Below are positions 23,481 through 34,649 of a DNA stretch of 64,000 nucleotides, in pieces (position 1 is the first letter of the stretch; each line of letters opens with the position of its first letter). The position numbers were made by a program, and so were the translations under genes. The notes under the pieces were generated by a model, which had not been told where the DNA came from, searched no databases, and was given only the letters and a program-made list of their open reading frames with translations. The DNA is from Sipunculus nudus (Eukaryota; Annelida; Sipuncula; Golfingiida; Sipunculidae), in contig CM049316.1 in NCBI GenBank assembly GCA_026874595.1, forward strand, positions 65,267,176 to 65,331,175, given 5' to 3'.

Positions 23481-23654
23481 GTCTGCAGATATCCATGCTA
23501 ATATGCAACACTCTGATTTAGGCGGATACACGTAGTCGCTTGTCGACTACCCGTATTCTAGTCAGAAGTTGCTCTTATCTTAATATATTTCCCTTTCAAT
23601 AACAGCTATGAAGTGCGTGACTAAAGTAACCCACGGATTATCGCCATTTCGTCC

Positions 23655-24185
23655 TTTCGACATTACCGAGTCTACGATCAGAGTCCTGGGTTTTAAGAGT
23701 GCCATAACATGCTTCAATGAAGAAAGCACTTTAGGGCACCACGAGGATGCATTTAATTTCGTCATTTTTGACAACGCCACATAGCCAACAAGAGCACTGT
23801 CAATTGACATAAACCAGACCAATCCTTAGCATTTTAAGTATACTTTCTAACAACACCTACCATGAGGGTTTTAACTCAGCATATTAGTCAATCCCTCTGC
23901 ATGTTTCTTGAATTTCTGACCGCATGAACACAGGTATGCCTCGCGCGGGTAACTGGACTTCGGCCAACTTGTAAGCGATACAGGAAAGACTCGTTATCAT
24001 AAAATATGGAGTTTCAGTTTGGGTTATGAGTTCACATGTGTTCTTTTGTCTTAATTCATCATTAGAAGCCTAATGTTGAGGTATTAGGCTAATTATCACG
24101 ATATCAATGCAACATGATTGAAGACCACTGCGATGCATTCCTCGGTATGGCTTGCATCACGACTTAACTAATACCAGCCCCATAT
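23655..24185 (+). repeat. Segmental repeat, partner 44800-45310
   Basis: Colinear landmarks shared with the partner are ACTGTCAATTGACATAAACCA, TTTTAACTCAGCATATT, TTGAATTTCTGACCGCATGA, CAACTTGT followed by GCGATACAGGAAA, and GAAGACCACTNCGATGCATT. Diverged direct copies about 21 kb apart. No coding signal; the 80-codon minus-strand frame at 23580-23822 is not conserved as a frame. Confidence 0.8.
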
Positions 24186-24958
24186 AAGTGTCTACTGAGT
24201 ACTGAGTCGTGCACTGACGGCTATTCCAGCTCTTATATTATCTCAAATTGAGCTCATTAGAATATTCTCTTGTCCTGAGGTACGTCACTTTCACAATAAG
24301 CCGTATAGTATGTGCCTCAGGTGACTCTAACTGAAGTAACAAGGAGCATGATAACAGATCCTTTTTCCTTCGTAAGAGGCACTAATCAATGGGAACTTAT
24401 CTAATCTATATGCCAATTTTTCTTACATAAGAACTCTAAAAATTAATATAAATTGAATAAATGTTTTCTGAATTTAATTGAAATTCATTTTGTCAAGCAC
24501 ATTAATCAGAAAAAAACTTGAGTTAAAATTAACTCAAGTCCTCCTGGATTGGACCCCTCCTTTTCCTAAATAATGGATCTGCCTCTGAAATCTTGTGATG
24601 AACGATTGTGAAACAACCAAATTACTGAGTTTTCTGATACAGCTCCTGATAAATACTACTATAGTGCTAAAAAGGCATTCCGTGTATGACAACGATATAG
24701 CTCACCAAGGGTTAAAACTGAATGGGTCCCTTTCAGAACTTCTGAAGAGGTCCAAGAATGAACCTTACAGGTTCCAAAAAGGAAACCAAGGGAGGTTCCA
24801 AAAACTCCATCTTTAGGGTTCTAGCTGGAACCTTAAAAAGATTCCCCACTCAGTCTACTGTGAAGAACCCTTTTAGAGTTATAGCTGTTATCCTGTTTTT
24901 TCAGTATACCGTACATAACATGTTTTGGTTTCTTTGATACAACCAAGAAATTGCGATA
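24186..24958. other. Non-coding stretch with a perfect palindrome
   Basis: ACTTGAGTTAA, AA, TTAACTCAAGT at 24516-24539 is a perfect inverted repeat. From about 24725 to 24840 there are several GGTTCC/GGAACC words (AGGTTCCAAAAAGG, GGTTCTAGCTGGAACC), suggesting a degraded palindromic MITE. Confidence 0.5.
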
Positions 24959-25228
24959 AGGCCAAAAAAAGGTTTGGTTATCAGGCTAAGCTTGCGTCAA
25001 TTTTAACCCCCCGAATTGAAAATGTTTATTTTGAATTTCATCTTTCAAGAAGATAAAATAATACAATTTTGATAAGATGTCCTTGCTATGTGCTTTTAAC
25101 TGTTAAGCACCATAAAAAATCTGGTATTATCATGCTTTGACAATTTTATCGAAACATACAAAAAAATAAAATTAAAAAAATGCCTGTTTAAGGAAAGTGC
25201 CTGAGAACCATACTTTTTTTTTGGCCTA
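24959..25228 (-). mobile_element. Small TIR element (GGCCAAAAAAA...TTCTCAGGCA ends), copy 1
   Basis: The left end GGCCAAAAAAAGGTTTGGTT and right end GTGCCTGAGAACCATACTTT with TTTTTTGGCC form an imperfect inverted pair. The interior matches, in reverse complement, the element at 42209-42545 (GCGTCAATTTTAACCCC, TTGAAAATGTTTATTTTGAA, AAGAAGATAAAAT). About 270 bp, no coding capacity: MITE-type. Confidence 0.75.
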
Positions 25229-26024
25229 ACGACTGACGTACAGAATGATCATTAAATATCATTCCAGTACACATATGCTTGACGTTTGTTTTATTTTTAT
25301 TTTTACCGCAGCCTCTTAGTTTAACATTAGAAGAAATGTACAACCTTCCTGGGAATAAGTAAAACCAAAAAACAATAGTCCTCAAGAGGAAAACAAGTAG
25401 TCCACAAAATTTATGTTGTTATTTATTCAATTATAAGCTAACAAATATGAAGTAAAGCTTGAATCATTTATGCCCCTGCCTTGTTGAATTTCCTGAATTT
25501 GATTTATTGAATGGGTAATTATCAGGCACTTATTGCATTAAGGTAATCGTCACTTAATGTTCAGCAAATACATCAGAAATTACACTCTTATTCTCCGCCG
25601 CATTATTACACATATTATGGGATATCTAAAAAATTAACATGGCAGGTGATTAGGTTCTGGTAACACTGTTAATTTTGATTAAGAGATTATCTATAGATAT
25701 ATTATTAAATCCCTACTTTTTTGAAACTGAATACGTTCCATATATTGCCCATTTGTCTGGATTTTCTAAAGAAAATTTCAAATCAAACTGTTAATAAATT
25801 AAACTTTAAATATCACAAAAAGACAAACGTTCATGTACATGTAGTATATTTAGTGTAATTCCCATTAATCATCTAGCTTTTCCACATCAAATAGGCCATC
25901 AAGCCTCCATCCCTAACCCCCCTCCCCCCCCCCCCGCGCAGAAAGGAAAAAGGTTTAAAGGGGCTAATGAGTTTATTTCTTTATCAAAATATGGGTCAAT
26001 ATATTTTCTGGTGGGCTTTCATTA
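25229..26024. other. Non-coding stretch with a poly-C tract
   Basis: A C run lies at 25924-25935. Around 25500-25560 there are several ATTA/TAAT words. No gene recognised. Confidence 0.4.
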
Positions 26025-26170
26025 GTTCCCCGAGTGTTAATTAAGCACATTATTAGTCAATGACGTCAGATATGTAACTGATATTTATATTTGACCTTGA
26101 CCTTATTTCAAGGACGTTTATTCCATAGTCGTTTCCAAATGAAATATCGCTCAGTTTCGGGCGTCGGTGA
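26025..26170. promoter_or_regulatory. Candidate regulatory patch (CRE octamer plus TCAAGGTCA)
   Basis: Close together lie TTAATTAAG (26037), a perfect TGACGTCA CRE at 26061-26068 and TGACCTTGACCTTA at 26092-26105. The last is TAAGGTCAAGGTCA on the other strand and contains TCAAGGTCA, the site known for ERR/FTZ-F1-type nuclear receptors. The sequence is of higher complexity than its surroundings. Regulation is inferred; no gene is visible next to it. Confidence 0.3.
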
Positions 26171-26439
26171 AAGCTTCAAGTGATCGCTTTGCAATTTGCT
26201 AAAATCTGGTTGAATTTACTTATCGACTAGATTGTGACTTTTATTTACATTTTTTTCTAAGAGGAGAATTAGCACGGTCATACGCATTTGACCTCGAATA
26301 CATTGAAATTATTCAGAAAAGTGAAACGCGTATTCTCACATCTTATTCTATGTATCTATCATAATTCCATGATTCATATATATGTATATATATAATTATA
26401 TAAAAATTTGGTTGTTTTAAATGTTTAGATATCCATATA

Positions 26440-26870
26440 TGATCAAACATGAAGAGGGAGGAAATGTGAATTATTGTACAAAGAAGGCCTAATAGCGGCT
26501 GTACTTTTTACGAGATTTGGACTAGGCTTACCGGTGCTGCTGAAATATTATGCCGCAGTTACAGAGAGTGTCTTGACATTCTCTGTCACTGTGTGGGGAG
26601 GAAGCATCAATTCTGAGGAACGGAAGTTACTTAATGGGGTTGTTAAAATGGCTGGGAAGATAGTCGGGACTTCTGTACCGTCTTTGGATCGATTAACTAT
26701 AAGAGATTGCTAAAGAAAGCAAATACTATATTAAAGATTCTAATCTCCCAGCGCTCCATCAGTTTCTAATAATGAAATCTGGAGTTCATTCCAAAGTTAG
26801 TAAAAAAGAACTTTAAAGAGTACCTATACGTATTGGCAATCAGAAAACTAAACCGATCTCTTGCTGAAAA
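26440..26870 (+). pseudogene. LINE 3' coding fragment (jockey/Rex/CR1-like), frame-shifted
   Basis: Three frames together give the family's C-terminal order. First is a KKAxxRLYFLRDL stretch broken by stops (about 26478-26525). Next is ESVLTFSVTVWGGSI with RKLLNGVVKMAGKIVG and PSLDRL (26561-26700). After a one-base shift come KDSNLPALHQFLIMKSG (about 26735-26785) and a degraded tail. These match the stretch after the reverse-transcriptase core in fish and invertebrate LINEs. The catalytic core is absent. Dead 5'-truncated copy. Confidence 0.8.
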
Positions 26871-28099
26871 CTAATTTGTAGACAATATCTTTTATATACG
26901 ATTTTATGAATTTATTTATTTATTTTCCTCATCAGTGCTCTTTTACAAGTCAAGACATATACCATTGTTTTCAATCCTTATATTTTTTACGTATATATAG
27001 CAAATTTTATCTATTTTTTTTTATTTTATCTAATTATTACACAATTTGCCTGAAGTGTTTTAGGCAGATAGTGTAATACTATCAAAATTGTCAGTTAAAC
27101 CTATAAATGCAGGAGACTTATCTCCTCATATCCATTTATGTATGGTTCTTAGCGTGTGTGTCTGTTACAGACAATCTTAGTTTTCAGGCATTACGTGAAA
27201 TGACTAAAACAAAATTTGGTTATTATTATTATTATTATTAAGGTGTTTTAATTTAATGTTTCAAATAATTTTAACCAGAGGCACTTTGTTAGACTTAAAT
27301 AATGTTATTTTCTCGAAATGCTCTTGGTAGGTTGCTGCCATATAAATAAATTTTTCCTTGCAGTGTGTTCCAGGTTTAGTGTTATTTTTACTAGACTACA
27401 GTCCCTGTTTAACTTCTCTTCTCATAATCCTCGATATAGCCAAACATTTAATTCAGTCATCATGGAATCCATGGTTAATTATCTTACGATAAATTAAGAA
27501 ATATTGTCCTTGGGATAGATTCCGTTTAATCTGTTAATTGTTGCAAATGAAAGACTACAATGAGTTTGGATGTTAACGCGATCCATTTTTCGTGTTGTTC
27601 TTCTGCTAACTCACCCGGCTACGGCCCTGGTATAATATTATTTATACTTTTCAGGATAATGTATGAAGTGAATAAGGACAAATAATTAAGGAGCTTATCC
27701 ATGGCTTTGTATGATGATACAAGTATTTTATATCAACCTGTGTTTCGTTAGAACATGAAGATACATGAATGAAAGTAAGCCGGAGAATGCAATTTATCGA
27801 ATCTTGCGTTCAATATGTCTAAAAAAACCCCAGTTGCAGACGGAACAAACTTCCTGCCCAGAATTTTACCGTAAAGTACAGGGGTATACCCTGGATTGCT
27901 ATTAAGAATTATGTTTATAACAAAATTTTCTACAAAGCATAAAACTTGTCAGGCGGATACACCAGCCCAGCTCATTTTTCTATTGACGCAAAGGATGAAA
28001 GGACGTTCCCGTCTGATATGGCAATATCTGCCGGAAAAGTATGATCTTGAAGGCCGCATGCCGAAGAAACTGAGAGTGGCGATAGTGTGCATAGAAAGC
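26871..28099. other. Non-coding stretch
   Basis: An (ATT)n run lies at about 27219-27240. No gene recognised. Confidence 0.45.
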
Positions 28100-28410
28100 G
28101 CGGGCTGATGTAATTGGCTGGGAGGATCGGCGACCATTTACGCTGTTTACCGAGAATCGGCAGTCCATTAGTTCTACCGGCAGCTCAGGCCGTACCTGCT
28201 CTCTGACTGTGACAGCTCCAGCTCCCGCTATCAGCGGACTCTTGTGACTGCCTCAGCAAAGTCCGGTTGGGTCATGGTCTAGAAGAGCAAGGTGTTTAGG
28301 GTTTACACTTTTAATGCCTACCTGACACCAGGGGAGGATAAATGATTTTAAACTCAGAGCCGATCGTACGCTACCACGCGCTGAAGAACACTACCACACT
28401 CACCAGGTAA
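28100..28410 (+). other. GC-richer patch ending in a consensus splice donor; possible non-coding first exon
   Basis: The 300 bases have balanced composition and several CpGs, unlike the flanks. They end ACACTCACCAG followed by GTAAGAA (GT at 28407-28408), a textbook donor. No start codon with a usable frame leads into it, so if it is an exon it would be 5' UTR. The evidence is one short consensus only. Confidence 0.2.
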
Positions 28411-28424
28411 GAACATGCTATATA

Positions 28425-28692
28425 CACCTTGTGTGTGTGTTAGGGTGTGCGTGTGTATGTGTGTGTATGAATTGATGTATATAAGCTTGACTAATGTCTG
28501 TCTGACTGTCTGTCAACTTGAGTGTCTCTCCATTGCCATGTTCCTTTCTCTCTCCCTGTCTCCCTCTCTGTCTGTCTGTCTCTCTCTATCTCTCACCCTC
28601 TGCCTTTCTGTCTCTTTTTCTGTCTCTCTCTCTCAGACTGTCTCTCTCTCTCAGTCTGTCTCTCTCTTTCTTCCTCTCTCTGCTTCTCTCTC

Positions 28693-28776
<84 letters not shown>
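28425..28776. repeat. Compound (GT)n / (CTGT)n / (CT)n / (TA)n microsatellite
   Basis: TGTGTGTG and GTGTGTAT words first, then 200 bases of CTCT/CTGT tetramers with occasional CCCT, then pure CT and finally pure TA. The 87-120 codon frames in all three plus-strand frames (Leu/Ser/Cys repeats) come from this composition and are not genes. Confidence 0.95.
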
Positions 28777-28790
28777 GGTTTATAAATATT

Positions 28791-29774
28791 TTACATATAT
28801 GAGTAAAGTCAATATTAGCTCACTTGTGCACATACATTACAAAATCGATATATACATGTAACACGTTGCACCCAGGTATGTCAGAAATATTCTTGTGTAT
28901 TTTTTATAAATCCATACATCAAATCCAATTTCATGTATAACCAACCGCTAATATCAAAGAGAGTCGTATTTGAGTTGTGTAATGGTACCCACAGCCGATG
29001 GATTTACAGCCATATAGCTTAAGAATATTTTAAAACTACTGGGTTATAATTTTGATAATATTGTGAACCTGCAATATAATATCTGTGTATCAAATGACGC
29101 TGCGGAAACGAACCGTTTTTATACATAGTCGTAGGGCACGCTGTTCTGCGTAGTGTCTGCACAGTGTTTTCAGTGGTTCTAAGCTGGTGAATAAATTATT
29201 GTACTAAGCTTATGAATTAGCAATTTTACAACTGGGAACGCCCGATATAGAATACATGATGCATGATTAAAATGTTGTCGCGAGATCGTGTTAATAACGA
29301 AAGCTAACTTTCTAGTTTCTGAAATATACACAGACATACGTACACATGCACACACAAACATACACACAGACACACACATATATATATATTTATATATATG
29401 TATGTGCATTATTTTGCACATTTATTTAGATGTTTTTAGAAGTTTTTTTAATTCACATTATATACGAGATATTATCAAAACCAAACCGGGAAACAAGAAT
29501 TTTCCTTTTTGGCAATTAAGTGAAGATCTGGGTATAGAGCAAAAAATTCTCCTTTAACTGCATGGTATTTATTATATCACAAAAGTTTAGCCCACTTGGT
29601 ATTGAAATAAGATGTACAAAGAGCAAAAGAAAATTAGATTCATACATTTAATATAGAAGCATGTGCATGCTTTATAATACAAGGCTACAAGAATGATCTT
29701 CTCCACACTAATGGTACATGGCTCAGCGCTGTGCCACATCAGCAGTGGGTTATCCATGTAGAAGTGAAAGGAGC
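28791..29774. other. Non-coding stretch with a CA/TA run
   Basis: A CACACA/ACATACA/TATATA run lies at about 29342-29401. No gene recognised. Confidence 0.45.
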
Positions 29775-30220
29775 ACATCGGCGGTATTGTCGAGTCAACG
29801 CCATCCGACTCCGAATGCTGGTCAGAGACCAGGCCACCCGAGTACAAGTCCGAGTACTTTAGGTTCGATTCCAAGTCCACCTAATTCGAGTCCGAGTCAC
29901 TTGCAACTTAAGTCCGAGTCCATTAAAATGGAAATTTCAAATTGTCATGTACATATTTAATTTAGTTAAATCACTCTACTCTCATGGTGAACTGCATTTA
30001 TAGCTCCCGATGCTGAACAAAGCTTGCTTAATATATTGTTGGTATTTTGTTATATTATATTTGTACATGTACATAAGCCTTTTTCATACATAACAAAGTT
30101 TTTTTCTTTATTAGACTCGAGATGATGTAGGCTGGTTTTCTCGAGCCTTTAAATCCGAGTACAAGTCTGATTCCAGAACCCTCGAGTCCAAGTCCGAGTC
30201 CATAAATAAGTAGACTCGAG
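29775..30220 (-). repeat. Hexamer-armed dispersed repeat, copy 3 (inverted)
   Basis: GAGTCC/AAGTCC arms at about 29780-29915 and 30115-30210 flank a core that is the reverse complement of copy 1. Core matches are AAATGGAAATTTCAAATTGT and a GCTCCCGATGCTGAACAAAG stretch against CTTTGTACAGCATCGGCAGC. Frames in the arms are by-products. Confidence 0.8.
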
Positions 30221-30509
30221 TACGCACTAAAGTCCTATACCACTGGAGTACATGTTCTTTCTTTAAATTCCCATTAAACAGGGAAAACGCGCTCTTCATC
30301 GCGAATACCGTAGTTTTATAGTGATAAACATATGCGATAGTTTGTTTATTGTGTCACGTTGTAAATTCATTTGGTTGCTCACAAACGCTTCCTCGTTGTA
30401 TCAGGAAGAAACCCTATACTTGATGTTTATTTAACATACACGGTATTTGAATAGGACCCTTTAATATATATGAGGCTAAAGTCCGCTCAGGTGGGTGAGT
30501 GTTTTGCAA

Positions 30510-30860
30510 ACACCATTAGAAAATCCAGGACAGTCGCTTGTCTTTTGATATACTGAGCTGGTGAACTGAGCCGGTTAGCAGTTGAAGTTATTTGATATGA
30601 CAAATGAACAGTACTCTAGTCCATAAGCATGCAAGACAAAAAGCATAATGAGATCTCCACCGACACCAAGTCACCATGGCATATAGTACATTTGTAGACT
30701 CCATTTGACAATCCAGGACATTTGCGTGTATAATGATATGCAGAATTGTGTAATTGAGCCGAGTGCCAGTCTAGGTTATTGATACATGTATCACAGATGA
30801 CCAGTCCACCAGTCTATAGGCATGCAAGTCGCCATTGCTGCAGGAGATCAGTGAACATGT
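30510..30860 (+). repeat. ~190-bp tandem duplication, two units
   Basis: AATCCAGGACA occurs at about 30521 and 30709. A GAGCCG-containing segment then ends in GAAGTTATT/TAGGTTATT, and a CAGT-CAGTC(T/C)ATAAGCATGCAAG-like segment sits at about 30610 and 30800. The two diverged units are about 190 bases apart and run into the next repeat. Confidence 0.65.
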
Positions 30861-31330
30861 AGACCGCTAAGATGAGTTCACCGCAGAGTAAAATATATCA
30901 AATCACCATGAAGCCTCCCTGATTTATCACTAAATCCTGTCCTGATGAATAAAATGCCTGTCAAGGAGCGGGTTGTTTTATTCACCGTTGTCCACGGTCC
31001 ACACGACATCTTCAACGGGGTACATACGACTCCGCTTTGTTTTGTATCTACCTCTCTGGTAACAAGGGAAATTAAGCTGATGTAACCACACCAGCTCGAC
31101 GTGAGTGTCAGCGAGTTCTTGTTATGTATTGATGACACGAACTCGTGTGGTTATATATGTGTTTTTGTAAAAGCTCGTGATTTGTGGATATTAGATTGAA
31201 CACTGGGCCCAGAATCAAAACTTCAACAATGATATACAAAGGAGAAATCTATGTAAAGATTACAATGGCGTGGTCACTGGAGAAACCTTTGTAAAAATAA
31301 CAAAAGGCGCGGTCAAAATTGAGTCGATTG
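30860..31330 (+). repeat. Segmental repeat, partner 43845-44310
   Basis: Shared in order: GATGAGTTCACCGC/GATGAGATCACCGC, CCTGTCA with GGGTTGTTT, GGTCYACACGRCATC, ATACGACTC, TTTGTTTT with TCTACCT, GGAAATAAAGCTRAT, GAGTGTCAGC and ATTGATGACACR. The match continues through TGRGCCCAGAA and GGAGAAATCT/GGAGAAGTCT. Diverged direct copies, no coding content. Confidence 0.8.
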
Positions 31331-31849
31331 GACATGTCTTTTCAAGTATACTGATTTATATAATGCTTTATACAGCTTTTTCATGCATGCTTTGGTAATT
31401 CGTAAATTGTGCTGTCCTTAATTGTATTGTCCTTAAGCTATATTGCCATAGTGATCAAATCCAGATTCAGACACGCTGCTGACCCACACCTAATTGAGCA
31501 GTCTAGTTCAGATCTCTATAGTTGTAACTCTAGTTTCTATTACAGTTTTATTGACTAACAGGAAAGTTAGTTGGAATCTACTTCTCCAGAAATTTAATGT
31601 GTATAATTGTATGCTAGACTTTTCGGACATTTATAGAGCTTTCATTCATTCTGATTTTACATAAACCAGTGTTATATTAAAAGAAGCTTATAATTATTTA
31701 TAGAAAAATATTTCCACCAGACTTACTTTTGATAAAGTAGAAATATTAGGAGCGGCAGTAGTTGTAGTTGTAAGAGTGGTAAGCGATGTAAGTAGGAATA
31801 GCGATTTAAAAAGGAAAGTTTTTCTAGTTCTCGCGAATATTCATAGCGT
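31331..31849. other. Non-coding stretch, nothing recognised
   Basis: No motif-bearing frames or clear repeats. A GTAGTTGTAGTTGTA run lies near 31760. Confidence 0.4.
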
Positions 31850-32060
31850 GCATGTATAACTTGGTCGCTAAACTTCAGTGTTAAAGTCGAGTCTACACTA
31901 TCCGAATAGGAGAGTACAAATCCGCGTCTAGGGTTGTCTTTTCCAAGTACCAAGGCTGAATCCTTGAGGATCCAATCCAGGCCCGCTATCTTTGAGGTAT
32001 CTTTTTTTTAGAAACAGAGTCAAAGTCCGAGTCCATTATTTTTTTATATATAAATAGAAA
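31850..32060 (-). repeat. Hexamer-armed repeat, degraded partial copy
   Basis: Words GTCGAGTCTAC, AATCCGCGTC, AAGTCCGAGTCC and GAATCCTTGAGGATCC are spread over 180 bases in the polarity of copy 3. No clear core follows. Probable single arm or eroded copy. Confidence 0.45.
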
Positions 32061-32860
32061 GTATTTGGATTTTCAATTCTAAGTAAAATCTCTTTATTTT
32101 TTTAATTTAGTTGATTATTTTTACTTTATTGGTGTATTAAATTTAGCTCGAAGCGGTTACTCATATTTGGACATTCAGGAAAGGGTTCCATATGGACCAA
32201 TTAGAAAATATTACAGCGATTGCTTAAATCAGATTGATTTCTTACGTTATGTTAATAGTTTGCACATGTAAGTCTTTATAGCTTGTTTTCCAATCACAGC
32301 ACCAGACCTTAGTTGACCCTTTTTCTATTGGACACAGGTTCAGTCCGGGCTCGAGTTCTACGTCACCGCAAAAGCATTATTCAAATCGCCTGAATGCTTT
32401 CAATGATCTTCTCTCATTTTAAAGAAAAAAAAATATGACAATATAGGAAGAAATAATCATCATCTCATAAAAAAATGAAAACTAAAAATAGAAAAAAAGT
32501 GTTAACTCACTCTACTGGTTGATGAACAATGTACATTGAAGGTGTTATCATTTAGGATCCACACGTACACACACGTACTCATATCATTTTTCGGAGTCTT
32601 ATTTCATGACCACAGTAATCACTCTTTAGTTTTTATGATTGATATCTTGAAGAAATCATTATATTTACATATCATGAATTTTTAAAAACATATCCTGCTT
32701 GGTATTTTTGGAACCAGAGTACGTAGAACGTTTTATATTTGTGTATATGTTCTTACTACTATCTATATATGTGCCCACGCAGTGTGAAAATGAATGTGCA
32801 GAATAACCATGAATTATGAAATAAAACATAAAGACATAGTTATTTTGCTTGTAAAACATA
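32061..32860. other. Non-coding stretch, nothing recognised
   Basis: AT-rich; no gene recognised. Confidence 0.4.
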
Positions 32861-33166
32861 TTTGAGCCCCAGTCCCAAATAGGTGCCGGATCAACACGGA
32901 TCACATCTGGCACGATCCGGCGTATGAACCGTGTGGCCGCCGTGATGGTCCGCGGCGATCCCTGTTGGTCCTTGAACGTCCGGGAAGGTCCATGGGGCTC
33001 TGGGAGGCCAACACGGTGGTTTTGGGAAGTTCAAAACTGCCGTGTTCGTCCGTGACGATCCGGGGAGATGGCGACATCCGGGGTGGTCCGTGCAGCCGCC
33101 GTGAAGGGATCCGGGACTTCCCGGGACTGCCGTGTTCATCTCAGCTTATATGAAACTGGGGCTTAA
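32861..33166. mobile_element. GC-rich TIR element D (TTAAGCCCCAGT ends)
   Basis: The left end TTTGAGCCCCAGTCCCAAAT and right end TATGAAACTGGGGCTTAA are inverse with a few mismatches. The ~300-bp interior is strikingly GC-rich, full of GGTCC, CCGTG and CGATCCGG words, in an AT-rich neighbourhood. Ends resemble those of element C (AAGCCCCGTTCC) and A (TTAAGCC). No coding content; the frames on both strands are chance. Confidence 0.7.
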
Positions 33167-34649
33167 CATCCTGTTTCATGTTTCTGCTGATTTCAGCAGC
33201 AATTGTTCATGAGGTTATAAGAGCCCTGTTAAAAAAATGTAACCTGATTATATTATTTTTTTCGTCTAACTCTGCAGCATGACAATCAGTTGCCCCGCAC
33301 TTTTTTTTACACGTCAGCAAAACTGCATGCAGCTCAATATTTGGAAGACTCGTATGAAAGTAGAGTGGCAATAAATCGTATACCTCCGCCAAGGCACAAA
33401 AAAAAATATGATCATGTCCAAAGTTTAGTTTAAATCGGTCTGTTCATGGACGAAAAAACCCATCCCCACTTTCCGCCTCCCAAACAAAAAGAGAAACGGG
33501 TGAAAGCATATCTTACTTTGGGAAGCATAGGTGCAGAGCCCAAGTTGATTTTGACATCGATAAAATATGGACATATCAGAACTGAAATGGACTAAGTGGC
33601 TTGCATAGCCTACTATAATTTGCGGATAAGGGCGCGGTCCTCCACAAAGCGTTCCTCCGGTTTCTGCTTCGAGGGTTCCGATCTAATGGCCTTTAACTCT
33701 CTACGCAGATAGATTCCCACATTGAAACTGTTCGTGGGATACATTCTTGTTGCACTTTCTTGCCTTTATCAAACCCTGATTTCGCAAAAAAATTTTAACC
33801 GCTCTAGTGGGCTGCCATTTGACATACACACTTTAACACGGATGTCACAAGCCGTATCCTGTAATCAAGCGTATACTGCCACTATATCTATATATAAGGA
33901 GTTCGCGTTGACATGCACATATTGCAAAATCCTAAATTCGATTATAAGGCATTCGATTAAAGGTAACCAAATGATAAAATGATATGTTTTTAGATTTCAG
34001 GTGTTTATAGACACGGGGCTGCAACATTCCAGGAGTAATAAGTTATTGTAGAGTCAATGAAGAAAATCTTTAAAAACCTATCAATATTTAACCAATAAGG
34101 CACCGTTGGGCATGAACCGAAGCTCTGTATTAAGCGTGTGTTATTTTATTTTTCAGATTTTTCAGGTGTATAAAAGTAGGGAGCTCGCGTCTCTGCAGAT
34201 ATAGCTACCTTCTAATGCTTCGAAGTATATCTTTGCCCGGTTAAGAAAAAAATAGTTTTCCCATACCCTTATGATTATCTGAAATTTGTCCTGTTGAGTA
34301 ACGTCAATTCATCTTCAAGGGGGGGGGGGGGCTTTGTTAAAAAAAAAAACATTTATTTTAACATATATAAATATATGTTTTATTGTTTGGGTGAATAATT
34401 TTGATTATATTACAATGAACTATAATATTAAAAAAATATTAGGTATTATGTTCCCAGAATAGGTTAATTATTAACCGGGTTTAGATATATAATATTTCAT
34501 TGTTATTATGATTATTAAAACATTTCAATTCAGTATATAAATATTATTCTGAAAATCGGGGGGGGGGGGGGGGGTTGATTTATCTGACGAACAAACCTTG
34601 CTAAGAAGTGCATAGGGATATATGACCCTCCCCCCCCCCCTACCTCCTC
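33167..34649. other. Non-coding stretch with poly-G and poly-C tracts
   Basis: G runs lie at 34319-34331 and 34558-34574, and a C run at 34630-34640. The last two are 56 bases apart and could pair as a stem, as in a degraded hAT-type terminus pair. A TACCTCCGCCAAGGCA scrap of the GCCTCCGCCA family lies at about 33381. No gene recognised. Confidence 0.45.

Noticed and set aside
28415-28802. Three overlapping Leu/Ser-rich frames of 87-120 codons
   Set aside because: All three plus-strand frames are open because the DNA is a CT/CTGT/TA microsatellite.
31735-31800. Match between GTAGTTGTAGTTGTA at 31.76 kb and the AGTAGT run at 45.88 kb as a repeat family
   Set aside because: The similarity is limited to triplet low-complexity sequence; flanks do not align.
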